Positions 1 through 8,112 of a stretch of 22,622 bases of DNA are shown here, one piece after another (within the stretch, counting starts at the first letter, position 1; each line of letters opens with the position of its first letter). The stretch is from assembly GCA_964474415.1 (NCBI GenBank), contig CAYYSO010000019.1, positions 1 to 22,622 of the forward strand, in the 5' to 3' direction. This DNA comes from Methylomarinum sp964474415. GTDB lineage: Bacteria > Pseudomonadota > Gammaproteobacteria > Methylococcales > Methylomonadaceae. The notes beneath the pieces are model-generated. The model was not told the DNA's origin, ran no database searches, and worked only from the letters and a program-made list of their open reading frames with translations. Both the position numbers and the translations under genes were made by a program.

Positions 1-358
1 CCTCGCCCCGTCCTATTGACAAACAAATTTTGGGTAATTGTGTGGTTTTACCTGAACCCGTTTCGCCACACACAATCACAACCTGGTGATCATGAATTAG
101 TTTTGCTATCTCATCTTTTTTATCGGAAACCGGCAAATCAGGATAATTAATTGGCGGAATAGTGGCTTTACGCTGGTTACGTTTGGCAATAGATCGTTCA
201 ATTTTTGCAATCAACTGATTGAGTTTATCAGTTGGATTTTTACCTTTGCGATATTCGCTGCGGATCCGATCCAGTTGACGTTTACAGAGTTGTCTATCTG
301 CATTCAGACAGGCAGGCAGTTTTTTGGAAAGTTGCTTAATGGTGTCGACTATGGACAT
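1..358 (-). CDS. hrpA: HrpA-type ATP-dependent RNA helicase, N-terminal part (cut by window edge)
   Basis: Reading the minus strand from an ATG at 358 gives 119 open residues that run off the left edge. They start MSIVDTIKQLSKKLPACLN and reach a Walker A motif GETGSGKTT at residues 98-106, followed by QLPKICLSIGRGE. A basic, helical N-terminal stretch followed by this P-loop matches DEAH-box helicases of the HrpA family, which unwind RNA and act in mRNA processing or ribosome rescue in the cytoplasm. Everything after motif I (DEAH box, helicase C domain) lies outside the window, so another DEAH helicase such as HrpB is possible, but the HrpA-like N-terminal extension argues against it. The upstream region holds a structured repeat rather than a partner gene. 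Confidence 0.82.
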   Translation of the reverse strand, partial: MSIVDTIKQLSKKLPACLNADRQLCKRQLDRIRSEYRKGKNPTDKLNQLIAKIERSIAKRNQRKATIPPINYPDLPVSDKKDEIAKLIHDHQVVIVCGETGSGKTTQLPKICLSIGRGE

Positions 359-455
359 TAATGATAAACGAATAAATCTGGTGTGGATAGGACTATGATT
401 CAATAACTTAGATCATAATTACGTAACTTCTCATTACCCACTGGCAGAGGTAATC

Positions 456-539
456 TCAGACATGCCGTGAAGCAGATATGCAGAAGCGAATATCTGTCCT
501 TGTAGGCTCTCATCGGCATCCCTGCCTCAGAAGGTCTGA
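456..539. repeat. Nested palindromic intergenic repeat
   Basis: Three nested inverted pairs fold this stretch back on itself: TCAGAC (456-461) with GTCTGA (534-539), ATGCCG (462-467) with CGGCAT (514-519), and CAGATAT (473-479) with ATATCTG (490-496). The right half carries CTTGTAGGCT...GGCATCCCTGCC, which resembles the CATGTAGGCT...GGCATCCATGCC stretch at 20731-20760. This suggests a dispersed repeat family. It lies between the divergent hrpA and the end of the EF-hand gene; the remainder of 359-595 shows nothing else. Confidence 0.6.
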
Positions 540-595
540 TATTACTTATAGGCTTCCTGTTTTATCCCGCATTTTTAATGGAATGACGTATAAAA

Positions 596-940
596 CTATT
601 TTCTTTCTTCCGGCTCAACTAATTCATCACCGTCTTTATCCAAAATATTGATAATCACTTCGGCATCCTTTTCGATACTGTCTTCCATATCCTCAATGAC
701 TTGATCAACCTCGGCTTGAGAAGCACCGAATTTTTGCATTGTTATTGCTTTATTGATCGCATCTTCACGCAACTCGACCTCGACTTCATCAGCCGTAATA
801 TACGAATCTTTGTTCTGATCATATTGTTCTGGAGTAATCTTTTGTACAGCTTGCTTCTGATAAGGAATATATCTTGCGTTAGCATCTAAAGACGCCACAG
901 AGAAAACTACAGGTAACAAACATAGAAACATCTTTCTCAT
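596..940 (-). CDS. Secreted EF-hand domain protein
   Basis: A 114-residue protein with an N-terminal signal peptide (about residues 1-22, hydrophobic core FLCLLPVVFSVASL, likely cleavage after ANA). Two canonical calcium-binding loops follow: DQNKDSYITADE (41-52) and DKDGDELVEPEE (101-112), with Asp/Asn at positions 1, 3 and 5 and Glu at position 12. The linker between them is acidic and helical. It is probably a periplasmic calcium-binding protein of unknown partner. A good ribosome binding site (AAGGAAAA) lies upstream of the ATG. It stands alone, with no neighbour on the same strand close enough to form an operon. Confidence 0.82.
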   Translation of the reverse strand: MRKMFLCLLPVVFSVASLDANARYIPYQKQAVQKITPEQYDQNKDSYITADEVEVELREDAINKAITMQKFGASQAEVDQVIEDMEDSIEKDAEVIINILDKDGDELVEPEERK

Positions 941-1371
941 TTATTTTTCCTTGAAAATTAAAAAAGCTAATAGTACCATGAGTTTAATCAAGTAAGAAGA
1001 AATTAGAGATACTCGCACAACAAAAACTCATATAAAATTTATATTAAACAATAGGTTGAATATTTCAGGAGTCGCTTTAACGCTTAGAACGACAATCCCC
1101 TTCTCGATTACAATCAGAGCGCCTGAAAAGACCAAATATTTGCCTTCACCAAAGAAAACAAAACCTCTAAACAACTCAAGTTTCAAGCGTTCGAAAACAA
1201 CATACAATTCCAACCAATTTTGTCATCGCTAAGAAACGCTCTGCCTTGAGAAAAACTTGCAAAACTGTATATTTTCTGTTAGAAAAAATACTATTATTGA
1301 CTAATATTTATGCAATATTACAATGGATCTTTAAGCTAAAAGATATTTTTTACAAATCCTGAGAAATTAGC
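941..1371. other. Intergenic region between divergent genes
   Basis: This 431-bp AT-rich stretch separates the EF-hand gene (minus) from the HExxH gene (plus). I see one plausible sigma70 promoter for the plus-strand gene (1297-1324) and nothing else convincing. A 61-codon minus-strand reading frame at 1028-1213 lacks a clear ribosome binding site and any recognisable motif. Confidence 0.5.
1297..1324 (+). promoter_or_regulatory. Candidate sigma70 promoter for the HExxH gene
   Basis: TTGACT (1297-1302) and TACAAT (1319-1324) are separated by 16 bp, about 50 bp before the ATG at 1372. The spacer contains a small dyad, AATATT-TATGC-AATATT. Prediction is by consensus only. Confidence 0.4.
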
Positions 1372-1917
1372 ATGCTATCTTCTGTTACTATTGTACAAGG
1401 GGGATTTAGCGAGAACTTTGTTCCATCGCATACTACTGGCTTAAAAAAAGAAGAAATATCTTCCTCCTCAGCACATCAAGCAGATGAAACAAAAACAAAC
1501 AGCAAACTATCTCAGGACAAACAAAACGCCCTTCAAAAATTAAAAGCCAGTGATCAGGATGTCAGGGCTCATGAACAGGCTCATCTGAGTGCTGCCGGGG
1601 GTATCGCTTCGAGTGGTGCAAACTTTACTTTTGCAATCGGGCCGGATGGCAAACGTTATGCGATTGCCGGCGAAGTTCAGATAGATGCTTCTGCAATTCC
1701 GGGTGACCCCAAAGCAACAATCCAGAAAGCGGAACAAATTCGCAAAGCTGCTTTGGCGCCTGCTAATCCATCTGCTCAGGATCAAAGCGTCGCCGCCAAT
1801 GCTACCGCCATGGCTAATCAAGCTCGTATAGAGCTATTGAAGCAAAATCAGCAGCTGGATGAAACAAACCCGGACAATCGAAATCGTTTGGGTTCTATTC
1901 TGGATATCTCCGCTTAG
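1372..1917 (+). CDS. Putative metalloprotease, SprA-related / CJM1_0395 family
   Basis: The 181-residue product has a disordered, Ser/Lys/Gln-rich N-terminus (1-60) and a conserved core starting LKASDQDVRAHEQAHLSAAGG. The HEQAH motif at residues 67-71 fits the zinc-binding HExxH signature of the SprA-related family (PF12118), a small and poorly characterised group. The core continues with a YAIAGEVQID segment and an Ala/Gln-rich helix. No signal peptide is evident. Proteolytic activity is inferred from the motif alone, and no third zinc ligand is obvious to me. It appears monocistronic, since the next gene downstream is on the opposite strand. Confidence 0.75.
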   Translation: MLSSVTIVQGGFSENFVPSHTTGLKKEEISSSSAHQADETKTNSKLSQDKQNALQKLKASDQDVRAHEQAHLSAAGGIASSGANFTFAIGPDGKRYAIAGEVQIDASAIPGDPKATIQKAEQIRKAALAPANPSAQDQSVAANATAMANQARIELLKQNQQLDETNPDNRNRLGSILDISA

Positions 1918-1960
1918 GAACGGGCACGGAATAAGTTCGGCAACCGGCGCATAGGGAATT

Positions 1961-2230
1961 CTATACTCCAATAAACTCAACAGCAAATCCCTTTCCTTCC
2001 TCTATTCTGACAACTTTCGTTTTTTGTACTGGTGCATCTTCAAATTCCAGCGTATTCACTTCAACAATATCACCCATTTTTACAAAATTTGCATCACTAC
2101 AGGTCAAATAGAGGCCGCTTTCCGAAAAGTTATGCATCTTGACGATAACTTCTTTTCCGGAAGGCGTAAGGATCCGAATATCTGCATTATGCTGTAAACG
2201 TATATGTCTGCGTTTATTTTTATTTGTCAT
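1961..2230 (-). CDS. PilZ domain protein (c-di-GMP binding)
   Basis: A single-domain protein of 89 residues. Both halves of the PilZ cyclic-di-GMP signature are present: RRHIR (R7xxxR11) near the N-terminus and N34-F-S36-E-S-G39 ([D/N]xSxxG). A beta-barrel pattern follows, ending in GFAVEFIGV. It is expected to be a cytoplasmic receptor or adaptor that changes a partner's activity when c-di-GMP binds. The start lies 3 nt after the stop of the upstream membrane-protein gene and lacks a clear ribosome binding site, which suggests translational coupling as the last gene of the 3859-1961 operon. The HD-GYP enzyme at 10282 could be one source of its signal control. Confidence 0.88.
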   Translation of the reverse strand: MTNKNKRRHIRLQHNADIRILTPSGKEVIVKMHNFSESGLYLTCSDANFVKMGDIVEVNTLEFEDAPVQKTKVVRIEEGKGFAVEFIGV

Positions 2231-2233
2231 TTT

Positions 2234-2536
2234 TTATTTGCGAATGATTATAAAAAATCCACTGGCAATCGCCAATACAGCAAGAGTCATGCTGCTGTAA
2301 GAGAATGTTACATGAAAAATACCAATAAAACTACGCAATATCAACCAGATACTTAACAAAAACAATCCAATATCTCCAAACCTGCCTTTAATGACTGACA
2401 ATAACAAGACAACACCTGAAGATAATGCCAGTGCGATCAATATCTGTTTTTCATAGAAAAAATGAAAATAGGTCAGATCCGCAACCGCATTTAAAATTAA
2501 CCATATAGCCAGTAAAAATAGACCAGAATATCTCAT
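2234..2536 (-). CDS. Small membrane protein with internal twofold repeat
   Basis: The 100-residue protein is almost entirely hydrophobic, with four predicted membrane segments. It is built from two copies of one unit offset by 52 residues: GLFLLAIWLIL starting at residue 5 and GLFLLSIWLIL starting at residue 57. Further aligned matches are F26/F78, Y28/Y80, L33/L85, S40-G41/S92-G93. This is an ungapped internal duplication of a two-helix hairpin. I do not recognise the family. It sits in an operon, starting 9 nt after the BrkB-family gene and followed 3 nt later by the PilZ gene. A role in the membrane linked to one of these is an inference from context. Confidence 0.75.
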   Translation of the reverse strand: MRYSGLFLLAIWLILNAVADLTYFHFFYEKQILIALALSSGVVLLLSVIKGRFGDIGLFLLSIWLILRSFIGIFHVTFSYSSMTLAVLAIASGFFIIIRK

Positions 2537-2545
2537 GAATAGGTC

Positions 2546-3859
2546 TTATATATCCTTTAATAGAGGGTTACAGTTGCTGCATTCAATAATATTCAACCGT
2601 TTCTGAATCAACCCGGAAAATGGTTCACTATTTTTTATTTCCGGTAATTGATTTCTTCCCGAAGACTCTAATGCATCAATCACTGCAGAAACGCTCAAAA
2701 CGTTGATGTCATAAGCAGGCTGATAAAGCATTTCCCGCCCTTCTTCTACATTCAATTCTACAATCAAATTACAATTTAGCAATGAAGCCAAAGTCTTATG
2801 CACAACCGGCTTGGGTAAATGTAATTGTTTTGCAATATTTTCCGCGGTATGCGCTTTATCACCTTTAGCAAAACCATTCACCAGCAAATGCATTATTTGC
2901 AAAGCAATAATTTTTTTTAAAGACAGGCTTAAATCAGAAAATTCTTCATTATGGCAAAAACTGTCATAATTTTGAATGTAAAAAGATATTTCGCAACCAA
3001 ATAAAACAATAAACCAAATCAGTTGTAACCAGATGAGAAATAACGGTAATGCAGCAAAACTTCCGTAAATAGCGTTATAACTCGATACTCCCAATTGCAA
3101 ACTTAAATAAGCCCACTGCATCCATTGATATAACACTCCGGTTATGATACCGGCAATCAAACCCGCTTTGAAATTTATTTTGCGGTTCGGCATAAAAATA
3201 AACACAAAAGTAAATAATAGAGCCATAATCACCCAAGGCGAAAAACTCAGGCTGTAAAGAACAATTTTAGTGCCAAAGTCAGGCAAATGAATCGCTTCTA
3301 TCAACCAGGTTATTTGGGTTTTGACAAATACGGTAATACTACTGGAAGCAATCAGTAAAACCGGTGCCAACATCATCACAGACAGATAATCACTTATTTT
3401 ACGTGCAAGCGGGCGGTTTTTCTTGATTTTCCAGATTTGGTTGAAAGATTCTTCAATATTGCCAATTACCTTAATAACTGTCCAAAATAACACCACTACA
3501 CCAATACCGGCAACGACACCACCTTTGGTATTAGCCAGCATGTTCTCGGAAAATTCTATTAACTGCAGCATCATGGTATTTTGCTCGGCACTTTGCTCCA
3601 GCAAGCGTTGTTTTAACATCTCCTCAAATCCAAATCCTTTTGCAATACCAAACAATAAGGCAATCACAGGCACAATTGAGAGCAATGTATATAAACTTAA
3701 AGCGGAAGCTCGTAGCGAACACAAATCATTTGTAGCTCCCTGCAGAGACAACAAAATAATTCTAAGCATTTTAATTGCAGTTGCCTGAATTCGACTAAGA
3801 TTATAATCCCGTACCAGCCAGATTTCTTCTTTTAGATATGTAGTAAGATTGGTTATCAT
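2546..3859 (-). CDS. YihY/BrkB-family membrane protein with C-terminal winged helix
   Basis: The product has 437 residues. The first 300 form the YihY/virulence factor BrkB fold with about six transmembrane segments and the family hallmark around residues 251-291 (YLSLQLGVSSYNAIYGSFAA, then LPLFLIWLQLIWFIVLFGCEI). Residues about 310-375 look like a winged helix (NIAKQLHLPKPVVHKTLASLL), an extension seen in longer members of the family. The family was once called RNase BN by mistake and its function is uncertain; transport or envelope roles have been proposed. The gene heads a minus-strand operon with the duplicated small membrane protein and the PilZ protein, and diverges from the histidine kinase operon across a 74-bp gap that must hold both promoters. 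Confidence 0.88.
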   Translation of the reverse strand: MITNLTTYLKEEIWLVRDYNLSRIQATAIKMLRIILLSLQGATNDLCSLRASALSLYTLLSIVPVIALLFGIAKGFGFEEMLKQRLLEQSAEQNTMMLQLIEFSENMLANTKGGVVAGIGVVVLFWTVIKVIGNIEESFNQIWKIKKNRPLARKISDYLSVMMLAPVLLIASSSITVFVKTQITWLIEAIHLPDFGTKIVLYSLSFSPWVIMALLFTFVFIFMPNRKINFKAGLIAGIITGVLYQWMQWAYLSLQLGVSSYNAIYGSFAALPLFLIWLQLIWFIVLFGCEISFYIQNYDSFCHNEEFSDLSLSLKKIIALQIMHLLVNGFAKGDKAHTAENIAKQLHLPKPVVHKTLASLLNCNLIVELNVEEGREMLYQPAYDINVLSVSAVIDALESSGRNQLPEIKNSEPFSGLIQKRLNIIECSNCNPLLKDI

Positions 3860-3933
3860 TTGCAGTTTTAATCAGGTAGAATTTAGAGAAGGAATGCCCA
3901 CAAAGCTTAACGTCTAGTTGCAAAAAAACAAGT

Positions 3934-6501
3934 ATGTCCATTGAATCAACCTTACGAACGGTATCGACAACAATGCTATTAATAGTCTTTGTTGCAGTAG
4001 GCTATTTTTGCCTGGGTTTGCTCGGTTTACAACTCGCTGTTCCTCCCAGCCAGGCCGGTGCCGTCTGGCCGCCTGCAGGCATTGCATTAGCGTCTATGTT
4101 GTTATATGGCCCACGAATCTGGCCGGGTATTTTTATCGGTAATTTTTGTATCAGCGCCTGGGCTTTTGGGTTTAACAGTGAATCGCTTGTTATCTATTTT
4201 GCTACCGGTACAGGCGCTACCTTAAATGCCTATGTCGCTTTTCGTCTGATTCAACATTATATAGGTTTACCCAATGACCTGATTAAAGAAAAAGATATTC
4301 TCCTGTTTCTGCTTATAGGTGGGCCATTATGTTGTTTGATACCTGCTACAGTCGGTATCAGCAGCATGTTCTTAAACGGAATTATTACATTTCCCGAAAT
4401 TCCGGTTAACTGGTTTAGTTGGTGGGTTGGAGATACCATTGGTGTTTTAATATTTACACCGCTGATTTTAACCTTGTTTTACAAAAATAATCCGGTATGG
4501 AAGCGTAGGAGGTTCATATTAACAATTCCATTGTTGGTGACTTTTATATTAGTTATTATTTTTTTCTTTTATATTCAACAACTGGAATATAACCGTCAAC
4601 AACATCAGTTTATTGATCAGGCAAAAAATATCACACAATCAATCAATTCCCGCATTCAAAGTAACATCAGAAATATACAGCTAGTTAATAATTTTTATAT
4701 CAGTTCTAAAAATATTGATGAGTTGGAATTTAAATCTTACACTCAATCTATTTTAAAACATTTCCCAGAATTAGAGCAAATACGCTGGATTAAATTTGAT
4801 TTAAAAAAAGGATTATATACAGAATATTACGAGAAAAGATCGGATTCGACTACTGATGTCAACTATTTTCCTGATAATTTATTATCACTTTTAACAAGTA
4901 ATTTTATTTTATCAAATACTTCGGCAATATTTCTCAGAAAAGATAAAAATATACTGGATTTGTATACCTCGGTTTATAAAAACAGTCAGAATCAGCTAAT
5001 CAATCTTGCTGGGGTTATATCTATATCTATAGCTATTGATAAATTAATTGACAATGTTTTGAATAAAAATCTATATGATATCAACTTGACTATCCTTGAA
5101 TCTGAAAGCGGTAGACAAATTTATAAAAATACCCCCCGTTCGGATACCAGCATTACGCTACACCATAGTATTAATTTAACTGACCATAAATGGATTTTAA
5201 CATTTAGTTTTAATAATCATATCGATAATCGGACACATTGGTCAATGTGGTGGGTACTTATCAGTGGACTATTATTTACCAGCTTGTTAGGAACCGGTTT
5301 ATTACTGCTAACCGGACGTTATTTTGAAATAGAATATGTCGTCAATGAAAGAACTGCGGAACTACAGGCAGCTAAAAATCATGCCGAAACTGCAAATCAG
5401 GCAAAATCGCGTTTTATTTCAAATATCAGTCATGAATTGCGTACACCTTTAAATGGTATTTTAGGATTTACACAATTATTAAAAAATAAGCCTAATTTAG
5501 TTAATGATGACCGGAAACAAATTAATATAATAGAACATTGTGGCAATCATTTATTGACTCTGATTAATGATCTGTTGGATATTTCCAGAATTGAAACTAA
5601 TAAAATAAATATTCATTACAAAAACTTTGACTTAAATCTATTTCTAGATGATATTATTTCTATTTTTAAATTAAAATCCGAAGAAAAAAACCTGAATTTC
5701 ATTGTTAATAAAAATCATCATTTAGATAAAATAATAGCTGATGAAAAGAGATTAAGACAGATTATTACAAATATTCTTTGTAATGCTATTAAATTTACAA
5801 ACAAGGGATATATAAAATTTATCATTTCAAATGATGATGAGTCCTTAAAATTCATCATAGAAGATTCCGGTTGCGGTATATCTGCACACAATCATGAAAT
5901 CATTTTTTCACCCTTTGTTCAGGTTAATGATAATAATTTTTCTAAAGAAGGCATTGGCCTGGGACTGGCTATCACACAAGAATTAATTCGCTTAATGGGC
6001 GGAAAAATTTCTGTCAGCAGCCAAGTAAATCAGGGGAGTGTCTTTACCGTGGAGATTCCCTTTGTTACGGATACCAAGGAACAGCAAACCTTAATAATAG
6101 ATAATAATCCGAATGTTAAAAATAACTGTAAAATTAATATCCTGGTAGCTGATGATAATGAAATCAATTTATTATTGTTCAGTCATATTCTGGATGAACT
6201 TCATTGTCAGTATGATATTGCAACTGATGGCCGTGAAGCACTACAACTGATAATGGAAAATCGCTATCAACTGGCATTAGTTGATCTGAATATGCCGGTC
6301 ATGTCGGGGATGGAATTAATTAAGGAAATAAAACAACAGAATATCAGCATTACAACCGTAGCCATTAGCGCTTATGCTGATCAAAATAAAATCAACATGG
6401 CGCTAAACTCAGGTTTTAATCATTATTTAACCAAACCAGTAGCTGCTGATGATATTAAAAAACTTATTGTAAGCGTGGATAAAGCTCATGAAACATCATA
6501 A
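3934..6501 (+). CDS. MASE1-CHASE hybrid sensor histidine kinase with receiver domain
   Basis: The 855-residue protein contains an N-terminal MASE1 membrane sensor (about 10-215, including QAGAVWPPAGIALASMLLYG). A periplasmic CHASE-like domain follows (about 225-430, FPELEQIRWI). After another membrane helix (438-460) comes a HisKA domain with the phosphoacceptor His500 in FISNISHELRTPLNG. The HATPase_c domain shows an N box (NILCNAIKFTNKG), DSGCGIS and GIGLGLAITQEL. A receiver domain (733-850) has the acidic pair D740/D741, phosphoacceptor D784 in LVDLNMP and K834. It should autophosphorylate and pass phosphate to its own receiver; an Hpt partner is not in the window. The CHASE and kinase portions are strikingly AT-rich relative to the MASE1 part. 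The stop overlaps the next start by 14 nt. Confidence 0.93.
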   Translation: MSIESTLRTVSTTMLLIVFVAVGYFCLGLLGLQLAVPPSQAGAVWPPAGIALASMLLYGPRIWPGIFIGNFCISAWAFGFNSESLVIYFATGTGATLNAYVAFRLIQHYIGLPNDLIKEKDILLFLLIGGPLCCLIPATVGISSMFLNGIITFPEIPVNWFSWWVGDTIGVLIFTPLILTLFYKNNPVWKRRRFILTIPLLVTFILVIIFFFYIQQLEYNRQQHQFIDQAKNITQSINSRIQSNIRNIQLVNNFYISSKNIDELEFKSYTQSILKHFPELEQIRWIKFDLKKGLYTEYYEKRSDSTTDVNYFPDNLLSLLTSNFILSNTSAIFLRKDKNILDLYTSVYKNSQNQLINLAGVISISIAIDKLIDNVLNKNLYDINLTILESESGRQIYKNTPRSDTSITLHHSINLTDHKWILTFSFNNHIDNRTHWSMWWVLISGLLFTSLLGTGLLLLTGRYFEIEYVVNERTAELQAAKNHAETANQAKSRFISNISHELRTPLNGILGFTQLLKNKPNLVNDDRKQINIIEHCGNHLLTLINDLLDISRIETNKINIHYKNFDLNLFLDDIISIFKLKSEEKNLNFIVNKNHHLDKIIADEKRLRQIITNILCNAIKFTNKGYIKFIISNDDESLKFIIEDSGCGISAHNHEIIFSPFVQVNDNNFSKEGIGLGLAITQELIRLMGGKISVSSQVNQGSVFTVEIPFVTDTKEQQTLIIDNNPNVKNNCKINILVADDNEINLLLFSHILDELHCQYDIATDGREALQLIMENRYQLALVDLNMPVMSGMELIKEIKQQNISITTVAISAYADQNKINMALNSGFNHYLTKPVAADDIKKLIVSVDKAHETS

Positions 6502-7309
6502 ACAATTCATAATCAGTACATTTTGTTCTCTCCTCTTACTACTGAGCAACGATACAAGTGCTCAGCAGTGGCCAAGTATAACAATCACCCGTGATAATTT
6601 GGCATTGCAATCCAGAATTACAACCGTTTCAATCAGTCATGATCCAGTCTATAAAAGCGGCAAAAAATATCAAGCGTTTCCCTTACAATCTATCATAAAA
6701 AAACTGGGAAAAAATTACCCTGCTGACCTGGATCAAGCAGTGATTGTTTTCACTGCAACAGATGGCTACAAGGTTTCCATGGCCTATCCTGACGCTCTGG
6801 AAGAACACGGCTATCTGGCATTCAAAGATTTATCAGCACAAAACACCGACTGGACAGCATTCAAGTTTGGCAAAGAACTGATAACACCAGCGCCATTTTA
6901 TTTGGTCTGGCCTAAACCGGGCATTGATAAGTGGCGCTATCCCTGGCCTTTTCAGTTAACGAATATTTCCATTCAAGCCGCTGGTAATTATTTTGGTAAC
7001 GCCGCCCCGGTTTCTGCGAAAAAATCCGTCGTTGAAGGTTTTACACTTTTTAGCCGTTATTGCATCCGTTGTCATTCTGTTAATTCCAGTGGTGGCAGCG
7101 TAGGTCCTGAATTGAATGTGCCACAAAATGTCACAGAATTATATGATGATAAAACATTGAAAGAACTAATACTGAATGCGTCTGCCTATAGAAACAAGAC
7201 TAAAATGCCGGTCTTCAACAATATATTGAATGAACAACAAGTTAACAGTATTTTGTCGTACTTTAAATCCATGAAAATTGATAAAATTAATACTAATGAG
7301 AGCCGTTAA
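6488..7309 (+). CDS. Periplasmic cytochrome c with N-terminal oxidoreductase-like domain
   Basis: A 273-residue protein with a signal peptide (about 1-25, ending TSAQQ). Residues 30-165 resemble the beta-rich fold of molybdopterin-binding oxidoreductase domains (FPLQSIIKKLG, IVFTATDGYKVSM, FYLVWPKPGIDKWRYPWPF), though no cofactor-binding Cys is visible, so this is a structural guess. Residues 180-265 are a class I cytochrome c domain with heme motif CIRCH (192-196) and likely axial Met240 in KMPVF. It begins 14 nt inside the end of the hybrid kinase gene, so the two are translationally coupled. This suggests the cytochrome is an input to, or target of, the kinase. The electron donor and acceptor are unknown. 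Confidence 0.8.
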   Translation: MKHHKQFIISTFCSLLLLLSNDTSAQQWPSITITRDNLALQSRITTVSISHDPVYKSGKKYQAFPLQSIIKKLGKNYPADLDQAVIVFTATDGYKVSMAYPDALEEHGYLAFKDLSAQNTDWTAFKFGKELITPAPFYLVWPKPGIDKWRYPWPFQLTNISIQAAGNYFGNAAPVSAKKSVVEGFTLFSRYCIRCHSVNSSGGSVGPELNVPQNVTELYDDKTLKELILNASAYRNKTKMPVFNNILNEQQVNSILSYFKSMKIDKINTNESR

Positions 7310-8036
7310 ATACAGTTGCGTTTCTATTCTCTTGTTCACCTCACCGTGGACACACGGAATTGACTGGACCAGCAGTAATGTACAGATTCTTTACGGCAGT
7401 GATTTTGAACTGGGTGACAATGATCGTACTACAATCACCGTTGAGCATGCCAATGGCTGGAAATACGGCACTAATTTTTTCTTTGTCGATACGACCAGTC
7501 GCAGTGATATAGGTATTGAGGTTTATGCCGAAGTATATTCCTATTTAAGCCTGAATAAGATGACAGGGTTACAGTTCGAGTTTGGAGCGGTTAAAGACAT
7601 CTCGATTGTGGCCGGTATAAATATCAGCAATAAACCTGAAAATGATAATTTCAAAGCCTATCTGGCTGGTATAAGTTTTGATTTATCCAATGTCTGGTTT
7701 GATTTTCTGCAACTGGATATTACCGCCTATAAAGACGACAGTGTTTCAGGCAGGTATGGCATGCAATTTACCCCGGTCTGGAGTCTGCCGTTTACACTTG
7801 CTGATGTAAAATTCAAGTTTCGCGGCTTTACTGATTTTAGAACCGGAAATACCAATAATTCCGGAAACTTCCATGTTTTAGCACAACCGCAAATGTTGAT
7901 AGATGTTGGCGACCTGGCCGGCTGGAAAAGTGATAAAGTTTATATCGGTACTGAGTATTCGTATTGGTATAACAAATTCGGTTTGAAAGGTGTTGTAGAG
8001 TCAACTGTACAAGGGATGGTTATTACTTTCTTCTGA
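7296..8036 (+). CDS. Tsx-like outer-membrane channel family protein
   Basis: I chose the ATG at 7296; an in-frame TTG 18 nt upstream is also open but leaves the signal peptide less clean. The 246-residue product starts MRAVKYSCVSILLF with cleavage near WTHG/IDW. The rest is a run of amphipathic beta-strands with alternating aromatic residues, ending in Phe (MVITFF), as outer-membrane barrels do. The pattern (VQILYGSDFELGD, TITVEHANGWKYGTNFFFVD, YGMQFTPVWSLPF) matches the nucleoside-specific Tsx/DUF5020 barrel group. The start overlaps the cytochrome gene's end by 14 nt, the same overlap length as at the previous junction. The substrate is unknown; nucleosides cannot be assumed. Confidence 0.78.
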   Translation: MRAVKYSCVSILLFTSPWTHGIDWTSSNVQILYGSDFELGDNDRTTITVEHANGWKYGTNFFFVDTTSRSDIGIEVYAEVYSYLSLNKMTGLQFEFGAVKDISIVAGINISNKPENDNFKAYLAGISFDLSNVWFDFLQLDITAYKDDSVSGRYGMQFTPVWSLPFTLADVKFKFRGFTDFRTGNTNNSGNFHVLAQPQMLIDVGDLAGWKSDKVYIGTEYSYWYNKFGLKGVVESTVQGMVITFF

Positions 8037-8112
8037 TATGGAAAGAAATACACGTTTTCTTCCATTAAAAGGTAGAATGTTTCAATTTGACTTAATTTTC
8101 ATTAAACCCAGT

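Noticed and set aside
418..428. TTACGTAA-like stretch upstream of hrpA as another KfrA_N/TnpT operator
   Set aside because: A single short match 12.6 kb away in AT-rich DNA is expected by chance.
1028..1213. 61-codon minus-strand reading frame
   Set aside because: No good ribosome binding site, no motif and no partner.
8038..8112. 25-residue N-terminal extension of ProS from the ATG at 8038
   Set aside because: The conserved family N-terminus begins at 8113; the extension resembles no known ProS sequence, though the 8077 ATG cannot be fully excluded.
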